From DAOTTX01 sp034437515 (GTDB lineage Bacteria; Chloroflexota; Anaerolineae; Aggregatilineales; Phototrophicaceae): a DNA stretch of 19,323 bases. Positions 1 through 6,884 of the stretch are shown piece after piece. Made by a program: the position numbers and the translations under genes. Below the pieces are notes generated by a model. That model was given only the letters and a program-made list of their open reading frames with translations. It was not told the origin of the DNA and searched no databases. Every line of letters begins with the position of its first letter. Within the stretch, counting starts at the first letter, position 1. The DNA lies in assembly GCA_034437515.1 (NCBI GenBank), contig DAOTTX010000047.1, positions 1-19,323 of the forward strand, given 5' to 3'.

Positions 1-2
1 AA

Positions 3-170
3 AATCCACAAGATTGTGCAGAAACGACGCCAGATATAGGTCAAAATCCATCGAGACACATCATATCTGCTGAAGAACTTATGTTCACCACGCAAGATCC
101 TGAAGAACCAATACGACTCCCCAACGTGTTTGCGAATGAGTGGAATTCTAGCACAGATGCCTGGGATTAA
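3..170 (+). CDS. C-terminal end of an unidentified gene (partial)
   Basis: A reading frame stays open from the window edge through 55 codons to a TAA at 168-170, so the start lies outside the window. The visible residues are polar and mostly acidic, with sense content such as SAEELMFTTQDPEEP and an end reading NEWNSSTDAWD. There is no membrane segment, and the single Cys is near the left edge. I do not recognise the family. Open length at the edge, protein-like composition and same-strand position before the next gene favour a true gene tail, but 55 codons can stay open by chance in this AT-richer stretch. Confidence 0.45.
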   Translation, partial: NPQDCAETTPDIGQNPSRHIISAEELMFTTQDPEEPIRLPNVFANEWNSSTDAWD

Positions 171-259
171 AAAGCAGTTCGGCTGAGCAAGCACGCGCAA
201 TTCGCTTAATTTTACGGCATAATGGGTTTATTCATGATAACGGATTTAAAGAGGGACAC

Positions 260-1141
260 ATGATACATTTCACTTCACTCTGCCTACTGACGTTATTTTT
301 ATTCAGCGGTTTTACGGTCAACGCGCAGCAGCTACCAGAACAGCCAGCACTGCCGATCACCTGCGAGGACGAATCCGGTAACGAAGTGAGACTGGAAACA
401 GGCGCACACATTATCGTTGAGGACATGGTCAGCGGCTTGGATTACACCGCGACAGTCATGGGGATCGATGACTTCAACCCGATTATGGCGGTGGTCAACG
501 GTCAGGGTGAAATTCGCTGTGTGGACGATGCCCGCGATACAAACGATTTTACGGCAGACCTACCGACGACCAACTTCATCGATTCACAAAGCCGCAACAC
601 ACAAATCCGCTTTAACAACGGTGTCAACGATGAAGTAGGCGATGTTTCCATCTTTGTCAGCAACATCGACGAGGAACCGGGTGAATTTCTGCTGACCATC
701 GAGGGTATGGCAGTAAACGAGTTCGAGGATGAGGGAGATGTTTTCTCCATCGTCATGAACGAAGAAGTCCGTGCTGCGGAAATCGTCCCGACCATCTATG
801 CGTTTTCCGTCACCGGTCGGCTAGACCCGACCATCTCGCTGGTTAGCGACGCAGGGAAAGTCGTCACCGATGACACAGAAACGGAGATCTTCTGTGATGA
901 CTCCGGCATCGAAGAAATCTGCTGGGGACAGAATGTCTCTTTAGACAGCTTCTACGTCACCCGGTCTTTTAACCGTGAGCTACGAGCGCGTGAATATGAC
1001 GCGATGCTGACTTACCAACACCCCGAAGACGAAGAACTAGACCGCGAACGCCTATCGTATCTGGTAGGCAGTTACCTGGGGACATCTTTTGGGGATTACG
1101 TGGTCGCGTTTCACATCATGATTGATGAGGTCGAAGAATAG
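260..1141 (+). CDS. Secreted acidic protein with two related PPC-like beta domains
   Basis: Function unknown. The 293-residue product begins with a signal peptide: hydrophobic residues 3-20 and a likely cleavage after VNA at 20-22, giving a mature N-terminus QQLPEQ. The remainder is rich in Asp and Glu and has no further membrane segment. Residues 61-150 and 178-285 look like diverged copies of one beta domain; both carry the pattern DP/NP-x-(I/M)-x-V-x(3)-G followed by C-(V/D)-D-D. This resembles bacterial pre-peptidase C-terminal (PPC) domains, but I cannot confirm that by eye. Four or five Cys in the mature part could pair outside the cell. The ATG at 260 is preceded by AGAGGG four nt upstream. 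The DNA is clearly AT-richer than the neighbouring genes. Confidence 0.8.
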   Translation: MIHFTSLCLLTLFLFSGFTVNAQQLPEQPALPITCEDESGNEVRLETGAHIIVEDMVSGLDYTATVMGIDDFNPIMAVVNGQGEIRCVDDARDTNDFTADLPTTNFIDSQSRNTQIRFNNGVNDEVGDVSIFVSNIDEEPGEFLLTIEGMAVNEFEDEGDVFSIVMNEEVRAAEIVPTIYAFSVTGRLDPTISLVSDAGKVVTDDTETEIFCDDSGIEEICWGQNVSLDSFYVTRSFNRELRAREYDAMLTYQHPEDEELDRERLSYLVGSYLGTSFGDYVVAFHIMIDEVEE

Positions 1142-1218
1142 ACAGCGCCGGTTGTGACTTGTAATTTGACCCGTCGTGGCCTAACCTCTTGTCGTTCTAC
1201 ACGACATAGATAGCGACC

Positions 1219-2235
1219 ATGACCAGAGAAATCAATGACCAGTGGGATGCGTTCGTGCTACGCCAACCCCGTGCCCACGTCTTGCAACTTTCCACATGGG
1301 GAGACCTGAAAGGCGCGTTCGGTTGGGGCTGCGAGCGTGTGACGCTCACCGACAGTTCAGACGACATCATCGCCGGGGCACAGGTGCTTTTTCGCCCGCT
1401 CCCGGCGAAGCTCGGCACGATGGCTTATCTACCGATGGGGCCGTATATGATCGACCCCTTACAACGTACTCGCCTGTGGTACGCTATCCACGAGACCGCG
1501 CAAGCGCGTAGCGCCCGTTTCCTGAAGTGGGAACCGGGTATTTACCTTGACGAAAAGCCGCCGAACTTCGAGACGTTGGCGTTCCAGCCCAGCCCGCAGA
1601 CCATCCAACCACCCAGCACGATTATGATTGACATCCGCGACGATGACGACACGATTATGGCGCGGATGAACCAGGGCACGCGGCGCAAGATCCGTCAGGG
1701 GTACAAAAAAGGGGTGCGCTTTTATCACGGCAACCGTGAGGACGTCGCCCTGTTCAATCGTATGATCCAGACCACCGGCAACCGCAATGAGTTCGGCGTC
1801 CACGAACCGGCCTATTACGAGGTCGCCTATGATCTGTTCGCCCCGTCGGGCCGCGCCACGCTGATTATGGCAGAACACGACGGCGACCCACTGGCGGGGA
1901 TCATGGTGTTTGCGGTTGGTCGCTTCGCGTGGTATCTCTACGGCGCATCATCGAGCGTCAAGCGTAACCTGATGGCGACTTACGGCGTCCAGTGGGAGGC
2001 GATCCAATGGGCGAAGACGCAGGGCTGTGATTACTACGATATGTGGGGCATCCCCGATGCGGACGAAGATACACTCGAAGCACAATTCAAAGACCGCTCC
2101 GACGGGCTATGGGGTGTGTATGGCTTCAAACGTGGTTGGGGCGGTCAGGTGATCCGCTCTGCTGGCGCGTGGGATAAAGTCTACAATCCGCTGATGTACA
2201 AAGCTTATGAACTCGCACTCAAGGTGAGGGGCTAG
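1219..2235 (+). CDS. FemAB/FemX-family peptidyl ligase, copy 1
   Basis: This 338-residue protein belongs to the FemA/FemB/FemX superfamily of paired GNAT folds. Characterised members transfer amino acids from aminoacyl-tRNA to the peptide stem of lipid II at the cytoplasmic face of the membrane. Diagnostic segments are TRRKIRQGYKKGV at 154-166, YLYGASS at 239-245, YDMWG at 273-277 and GVYGFKRGWGG at 299-309. The N-terminal half also fits the family (VLQLSTWGDLK at 21-31). There is no long coiled-coil arm, so it is nearer FemX than staphylococcal FemA. The second copy starts 3 nt after its stop, so they are co-transcribed. No clear Shine-Dalgarno precedes the ATG at 1219. The amino acid added cannot be told from sequence; a related GNAT-fold acyltransferase role is possible. 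Confidence 0.88.
   Translation: MTREINDQWDAFVLRQPRAHVLQLSTWGDLKGAFGWGCERVTLTDSSDDIIAGAQVLFRPLPAKLGTMAYLPMGPYMIDPLQRTRLWYAIHETAQARSARFLKWEPGIYLDEKPPNFETLAFQPSPQTIQPPSTIMIDIRDDDDTIMARMNQGTRRKIRQGYKKGVRFYHGNREDVALFNRMIQTTGNRNEFGVHEPAYYEVAYDLFAPSGRATLIMAEHDGDPLAGIMVFAVGRFAWYLYGASSSVKRNLMATYGVQWEAIQWAKTQGCDYYDMWGIPDADEDTLEAQFKDRSDGLWGVYGFKRGWGGQVIRSAGAWDKVYNPLMYKAYELALKVRG
2226..2231 (+). promoter_or_regulatory. Ribosome binding site of FemAB copy 2
   Basis: GAGGGG lies seven nt before the ATG at 2239 and inside the last codons of the upstream gene. It fixes the start of the second copy and indicates translation from a shared transcript. Confidence 0.75.
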
Positions 2236-2238
2236 ACG

Positions 2239-3312
2239 ATGCTTCGTACAACCACCATCACCGACCGCGACACCTGGAACGATCACCTGCGTGACCTGCC
2301 CTACGCCCATGTGTTGCAAAGTTGGGAGTGGGGCGCGTTCAAGCAGCAGACGACCGGCTGGCAACCGACCCGCATACTTTACCAAAGCGATGAGGCCACC
2401 GTCGCCGCCGCGTCCCTGCTGACGCGCACGGTCGGGCCGTTCGCGGTGATCTACGTGCCACGCGGCCCGGTGCTGGATTACGGCGACACGACGCTGGTCG
2501 ATTTTGTGCTGGACGACATCCAGCGGTTTGCTCGGCGGCGGCGGGCGCTCTGGTTGAAGATCGACCCGGCGCTACCCCTGGCGACTGGCGTCCCCGGTGA
2601 CGAAGACGACACCCCACACGCGGACGGTCGGCGGGTGGTGCAAACACTTGAGGGGCGCGGCTGGCAACTCTCCGACGATCAGGTGCAGTTTCGCAACACG
2701 ATTACGCTCGACCTGACCGCCGACGAGGACGACCTGCTGATGGCGATGAGTGGCAACACCCGGCGCAAAGTCCGCACGGCGTATAAGAAAGATGTGACGA
2801 TCCGAAGCGCGAGCATAGACGACCTCGACACGCTCTATGATCTGTATCACGTCACCGGGCGGCGCGACGACTTCCTCATCCGCCCGGCGGACTACTACAA
2901 AAAAGAATGGCGTGACTTCATGCAGGCCGGGTTAGCGCACGCGCTCATCGCCCAATATGACGGACAGCCCATCGCGCATGTGATCTTATTCCGGTTTGGG
3001 CGCGGCTGCTGGTATTTCTACGGCGCATCGTCCAACCAGGAGCGCAACCGGATGCCAAATTACGCGCTCCAATGGGAGGCGATGCGCCGGGCGAAGGCAC
3101 AGGGCTGCACCTTTTATGATATGTGGGGCGCGCCGGACGAGTTCCACGAAGACGATTCTATGTGGGGCGTATACGAGTTCAAGCGTGGCTTTCGTGGCAC
3201 GGTCGTCCGGCACATCGGCGCGTGGGATTACGCGCCCTTCCCGCCGCTGTACGGCCTGTATACCCGGCTGTGGCCTCGTGTGCTGAACTGGCTGCGCCGC
3301 CGCCGTACATAG
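2239..3312 (+). CDS. FemAB/FemX-family peptidyl ligase, copy 2
   Basis: This 357-residue paralog of the preceding gene carries the same landmarks: HVLQSWEWGAFK at 24-35, TRRKVRTAYKKDV at 174-186, YFYGASS at 259-265, FYDMWGAPDEF at 292-302 and VYEFKRGF at 311-318. It differs by an insertion near residues 115-140 (acidic, ADGRRVVQ) and a basic C-terminal tail WLRRRRT. In Gram-positive bacteria paired FemAB proteins often add successive residues of the interpeptide bridge. A similar division of labour is plausible here but is inference. The start is supported by GAGGGG at good spacing. DNA here is very GC-rich (44 of 60 G+C at 2581-2640), unlike the first complete gene. Confidence 0.88.
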   Translation: MLRTTTITDRDTWNDHLRDLPYAHVLQSWEWGAFKQQTTGWQPTRILYQSDEATVAAASLLTRTVGPFAVIYVPRGPVLDYGDTTLVDFVLDDIQRFARRRRALWLKIDPALPLATGVPGDEDDTPHADGRRVVQTLEGRGWQLSDDQVQFRNTITLDLTADEDDLLMAMSGNTRRKVRTAYKKDVTIRSASIDDLDTLYDLYHVTGRRDDFLIRPADYYKKEWRDFMQAGLAHALIAQYDGQPIAHVILFRFGRGCWYFYGASSNQERNRMPNYALQWEAMRRAKAQGCTFYDMWGAPDEFHEDDSMWGVYEFKRGFRGTVVRHIGAWDYAPFPPLYGLYTRLWPRVLNWLRRRRT

Positions 3313-3366
3313 ACTGCTCATCGTTTTGCGCTACACTCATAGACACGTAAAAAAGTGAGCAAACTG

Positions 3367-4230
3367 ATGATTCAACTTGAATACGAACAACAACTGATCC
3401 GCACCAACGGCGTCAGCCTCAACGTGATCCAGGCGGGCGACCCTGCCGGCGAATTAACCATCCTGCTGCACGGCTTCCCGGAGTTCTGGTACGGCTGGCG
3501 GCATCAGCTCCCGGCATTGGCGGCACAGGGTCTACGGCTTTGGGTGCCGGATCAGCGCGGGTACAACCTCAGCGACAAACCCGATGGCGTGCGCAACTAC
3601 CGCGTCGACGAATTGGTCGCCGATGTGGTCGGTTTGATCCACGCGGCGGGCGAAGAAAAAGCCAACATCATCGGGCACGACTGGGGCGCGATGGTCGCGT
3701 GGTGGTTGGCGCTGCGTCACCCGGAAAAAGTCGCCAAGTTGGGCATCTTCAACGTGCCACATCCGCACGTCCTTGAGCGCACACTGCGCAGTAGCCCTTC
3801 CCAGATGCTTAAAAGCTGGTACGCCGGCATGTTCCAGATGCCGTTTTTGCCGGAGAAATTGGTCGGCCTTAACAACTGGCGCATCATGGCGGGGGCCATG
3901 CAGAGCAGCGGCAAGCGCGGCTCCTTCACCGATGCCGATATGCAACAGTACCGCGAAGCGTGGTCAAGACCGGGCACGATGACGACTATGATGAACTGGT
4001 ACCGCGCCTATGTGCGCCATCGCCCGGCAGACCCACCCGCCTGGCGGCTCCACATGCCCACATTGATGATCTGGGGAACGAAAGACCGTTTTCTCAGCGA
4101 GGACATGGCACGTCCGAGCGTCGAATATTGTGAGGACGGCGAACTCTATCTGCTTACCGACGCCACCCACTGGGTACAGCACGACAATGCGACACGAGTC
4201 AATGAATTATTGAGCGAGTTCCTGATATGA
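3367..4230 (+). CDS. Alpha/beta hydrolase, epoxide hydrolase type, copy 1
   Basis: The 287-residue product has the soluble epoxide hydrolase signature of the alpha/beta hydrolase fold. HGFP at 35-38 supplies the oxyanion loop and GHDWG at 103-107 holds the nucleophile Asp105. A cap-domain NWYRA places Tyr212 as a likely ring-opening Tyr, Asp240 follows IWGTK, and THWVQHD places the general base at His268. This predicts opening of an epoxide to a diol through an ester intermediate in the cytoplasm. The GHDRG variant of fluoroacetate dehalogenases is absent. A GTG at 3355 is in frame, but I chose the ATG at 3367: GTGAG lies seven nt upstream, and this start aligns residue for residue with the downstream paralog up to NGV. 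It follows the FemAB gene by 54 nt and overlaps the next gene by four bases. Confidence 0.87.
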   Translation: MIQLEYEQQLIRTNGVSLNVIQAGDPAGELTILLHGFPEFWYGWRHQLPALAAQGLRLWVPDQRGYNLSDKPDGVRNYRVDELVADVVGLIHAAGEEKANIIGHDWGAMVAWWLALRHPEKVAKLGIFNVPHPHVLERTLRSSPSQMLKSWYAGMFQMPFLPEKLVGLNNWRIMAGAMQSSGKRGSFTDADMQQYREAWSRPGTMTTMMNWYRAYVRHRPADPPAWRLHMPTLMIWGTKDRFLSEDMARPSVEYCEDGELYLLTDATHWVQHDNATRVNELLSEFLI

Positions 4231-5087
4231 TCGAGACACCACTGACGCATCACGATGTATACATTAACGGTGTGCGTTTGCACATCGTCGAGGCCGGGGA
4301 CGCCGACGCCACCCCGGTGATTCTGCTGCACGGCTTCCCGGAGTTCTGGTACGGCTGGCATAATCAGATCGACGCACTGGTGAACGCCGGGTTCCGCCTC
4401 ATCATCCCTGACCAGCGCGGTTATAACCTGAGCGACAAGCCGGACGAGGTCGCCGCTTACAGCCTCGATGTGCTTTCCGACGACATCGTCGGGTTGATCG
4501 ACTATGCCGGGCAGGAGCGCGGGCTGGTCGTCGGGCATGACTGGGGCGGCGGTGCGGCGTGGTGGGCGGCGAACCGCTACCCGGAGCGCATCGCCAAGCT
4601 GACCGTGCTGAATATCCCGCACCACGCCGCGTTTAACCGCGCCGTCAAGCAAGACCCGGAGCAGCAGCGCAAAAGCCTCTACATGGCGTTCTTCCAACTG
4701 CCGGTGCTGCCGGAGATCGTCACGAGTGTGTTCGACGGTGGCTTGCTGGCACGCTGGGCCTTCAGGGATAGCGCCGCCTTCACCGAGGCCGACCTGCAAA
4801 AGTACCGGACGGCGTGGAAGCAACCGGGCGCACGTCAGGGGATGCTCAACTGGTATCGAGCGGTACGCAAGACACCGCCGCAGAGCCTTCCCAGCCCACG
4901 CATCACCGTGCCGACCACGCTCATCTGGGGGATGCAAGACCCCGTGATGAAAACCGACCTCGCCCATAAGAGCATCGAACTCTGTGACGACGGTCACCTG
5001 CATCTGATTGACCACGCCTCACATTGGGTGCAGCACGAGGCCGCTGGCGAGGTCAACCGGGTGCTGATCGACTGGTTGCGCGACTAA
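4227..5087 (+). CDS. Alpha/beta hydrolase, epoxide hydrolase type, copy 2
   Basis: This 286-residue paralog of the preceding gene is also catalytically complete. It has HGFP at 35-38, GHDWGGG with Asp105, NWYRA with Tyr210, Asp238 after IWGMQ, and His266 in SHWVQHE. The expected activity is hydrolysis of an epoxide, substrate unknown; other Asp-nucleophile hydrolases remain possible. Its ATG overlaps the upstream stop as ATGA (4227-4230), so the pair is translationally coupled. A 36-nt stretch around the oxyanion loop (4323-4358) is identical to 3463-3498 in copy 1, while much of the rest, especially the cap, has diverged. Confidence 0.88.
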   Translation: MIETPLTHHDVYINGVRLHIVEAGDADATPVILLHGFPEFWYGWHNQIDALVNAGFRLIIPDQRGYNLSDKPDEVAAYSLDVLSDDIVGLIDYAGQERGLVVGHDWGGGAAWWAANRYPERIAKLTVLNIPHHAAFNRAVKQDPEQQRKSLYMAFFQLPVLPEIVTSVFDGGLLARWAFRDSAAFTEADLQKYRTAWKQPGARQGMLNWYRAVRKTPPQSLPSPRITVPTTLIWGMQDPVMKTDLAHKSIELCDDGHLHLIDHASHWVQHEAAGEVNRVLIDWLRD

Positions 5088-5121
5088 GGGATGGAGTGGA
5101 AACAATTTAAGCAAATCATAA

Positions 5122-5143
5122 CGATATGATACGGTCATTATCG
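5122..5143. terminator. Weak hairpin between convergent genes
   Basis: CGATA-TGA and TCA-t-TATCG can pair as eight base pairs with one bulged base around a TACGG loop. It lies in the 87-nt gap between the convergent hydrolase and zinc-ribbon genes. The stem is AT-rich and neither side has a long T run, so termination in either direction is only a suggestion. Confidence 0.3.
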
Positions 5144-5174
5144 CTGATATGCTGACTTTATTCGCTACTCACTC

Positions 5175-6785
5175 CTAACCCGCCGGTTGGAGGGTGTCGC
5201 ACTGTTCGCGTCCGCCGACGCGGGCGATCTCTACGGTAAATTCCTGGCCTTCCTGCACGGATGACCACATATCATTATCGACCTCGCAGTCGAAAGTCTC
5301 CCCTTCACGGGTGAAGGTGACGATGAAGTTATCATCACGTTCGGCCTCACGTTCACAACCGGGCTGGGCACAGTTCGCCCTGGCGAGGCTCACCTCCGGC
5401 CAGAACATCGCCTGATCGAACGCACCCGCGCTTGTCACCGTGCGTTCGTATTCCCATTCATTGACGGTGTAATAGCAAACCGGCCCGTAGACCGGTTCAT
5501 TCTCGTAGACCGGGTCACACTGGCGTTCGGTGCGGAAGGTGCCGTCGCCCTGGTCAAGCTGGACGTTACGACAGATCTCACCGGTCTGCACACGGCGGGT
5601 ATCAACCTGCTCGCGCCGTTCGCTTTCGTTGTAAGCATCACTCGGCGCGACTGAGCTACAGCGCCCCTCCCGGTCATGTTGGACGGACTGCACCTGCTCG
5701 ATGCGAATCTCACGTTCCCACCGTTGTTCGACCACCGAGGCCGTGCTGACCTCCGTCCAGAAAAACAGCGTGTAGATCAACCCACCGCAGATCACCAGCA
5801 CCGCCAACGCCGCCAACCCCATCTGCCAGGATTTAAACCGGCGACCGGCAGCGGCCTTGGAGATCGCCGCCGCTGCCGGGTCGATACCCTGTGCTTGCAG
5901 CACACTTTCCTGGTCAAGCCGTTGATATAAGTCTTGTGCCGCGAACGTTTCGCCTTCGGCTTTCGCCCGTTCGCCAAATTTGCGGACGCTCTCAGCATCT
6001 GCCATTGGCGCACCACAGCGCGTACAGTGGTCAGCGGCGGCGCTGTTCAAATTGCCACAGGACGCACATTTCTTATCCGCACCGACGAATTTATGATCTT
6101 TGACGGCGACTTTTTCGTCATCGGCGGGGAAGTAACGCCGGTCGGGGTCTTGCGGTGCACCGCAGGTCGGGCAAAACTTTTGGGTCTTGCCGAGCAACTT
6201 GGTCGTACCGCAATACTTACAATCCCAGAACATCTCGTAGACGTTCGCGGAGTCGTCCACCGTTTCCGTCGTCGCATCCTGACCGTCGGCAAAGGCTTCG
6301 AGGTAATTCTGCGCCTCTTGATGAAGGCTTTCGCTCATACTCTGCGCCAGATGATTGGCGTGCGGATGCGCCTGCCCCAACTGCAAACGCGCCGCATCCG
6401 CGACCGCCGCCCATTCAAAGATGCTGTGTGAGGGCTGCCCATCAACCAGATCGTTCAGAATGGTCTTGTTCGGATCGTCGGCGTAGGTGTAATCGTCATC
6501 AGCATAGGTCAACAAACGCCGTAGCGCCTCTTGCAGAGTCGCATCACCGGCGGGATTGTTGAAGAACGTCATGTACTTCGCCCAACCGCGTGCGACTGAA
6601 TTCTGTGGATGGTTGTTTATCAACTGACCTACCACCCGCTGCCACGTCACCTCACGACCGGAAAGGCACGAGTAGACGACCAGCGCCGTCTCGTCTTGCA
6701 TTGATTGCTTCAAGGCCTTCGCCGCCGCCTGGAGCATGGCTTTACTGTCATTACCGGCGGCTAAAATATCATTTTTCGTATTCAT
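5175..6785 (-). CDS. Double zinc-ribbon single-pass membrane protein with Cys-rich outer domain
   Basis: This is a 536-residue protein (numbering from the ATG at 6785) of no function I can name. Residues 1-165 look helical and match no domain I know. Two zinc ribbons follow: CKYC/CPTCG at 189-208 and CASC/CTRCG at 240-257. A linker with helical tendency leads to one membrane segment at about 322-343 (MGLAALAVLVICGGLIY). The roughly 190 residues after it hold eight Cys, including CAQPGC, with several Tyr and Trp, suggesting an oxidised domain outside the membrane with up to four disulfides. The layout suggests a cytoplasmic sensor or scaffold linked to an outer domain, which is inference. A GTG two codons upstream (6791) is an alternative start; neither has a strong Shine-Dalgarno. 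It follows the macroglobulin terminator and probably has its own promoter. Confidence 0.82.
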   Translation of the reverse strand: MNTKNDILAAGNDSKAMLQAAAKALKQSMQDETALVVYSCLSGREVTWQRVVGQLINNHPQNSVARGWAKYMTFFNNPAGDATLQEALRRLLTYADDDYTYADDPNKTILNDLVDGQPSHSIFEWAAVADAARLQLGQAHPHANHLAQSMSESLHQEAQNYLEAFADGQDATTETVDDSANVYEMFWDCKYCGTTKLLGKTQKFCPTCGAPQDPDRRYFPADDEKVAVKDHKFVGADKKCASCGNLNSAAADHCTRCGAPMADAESVRKFGERAKAEGETFAAQDLYQRLDQESVLQAQGIDPAAAAISKAAAGRRFKSWQMGLAALAVLVICGGLIYTLFFWTEVSTASVVEQRWEREIRIEQVQSVQHDREGRCSSVAPSDAYNESERREQVDTRRVQTGEICRNVQLDQGDGTFRTERQCDPVYENEPVYGPVCYYTVNEWEYERTVTSAGAFDQAMFWPEVSLARANCAQPGCEREAERDDNFIVTFTREGETFDCEVDNDMWSSVQEGQEFTVEIARVGGREQCDTLQPAG

Positions 6786-6819
6786 AGGCACATCATCCGC
6801 TGAGAACGTTTATTACTCA

Positions 6820-6828
6820 AGTATAGCA
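6820..6828 (-). promoter_or_regulatory. Extended -10 promoter for the zinc-ribbon gene
   Basis: On the - strand the sequence reads TG-C-TATACT, an extended -10 element, with the hexamer at 6825-6820. Predicted initiation near 6813 leaves a leader of about 28 nt before the ATG at 6785. No -35 hexamer is evident at standard spacing, as is usual for extended -10 promoters. The T run of the upstream terminator runs directly into it. Confidence 0.45.
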
Positions 6829-6859
6829 AAAGACAGACGATTAGCCGCACCGTCTGTCT
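6828..6859 (-). terminator. Rho-independent terminator of the macroglobulin gene
   Basis: On the - strand AGACAGACG (6859-6851) and CGTCTGTCT (6839-6831) form a perfect nine-pair stem around an 11-nt loop. With the last stem base it is followed by TTTT. It lies 25 nt past the macroglobulin stop codon. Confidence 0.75.
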
Positions 6860-6884
6860 CACGTTTTGACAACTTTTTACGCTT

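Noticed and set aside
1191..1205. Short inverted repeat GTCGT-ACGAC before the first FemAB gene
   Set aside because: Only five base pairs, and no promoter or ribosome element is clearly associated with it.
3355..4230. Fluoroacetate or haloalkane dehalogenase identity for the hydrolases
   Set aside because: The nucleophile motif is GHDWG, not GHDRG, and the cap NWYR Tyr fits epoxide hydrolases better. Substrate is still unproven.
4146..5015. A 289-codon - strand open frame across the second hydrolase
   Set aside because: It is antisense to a catalytically complete hydrolase, with no motif in the product and no ribosome site.
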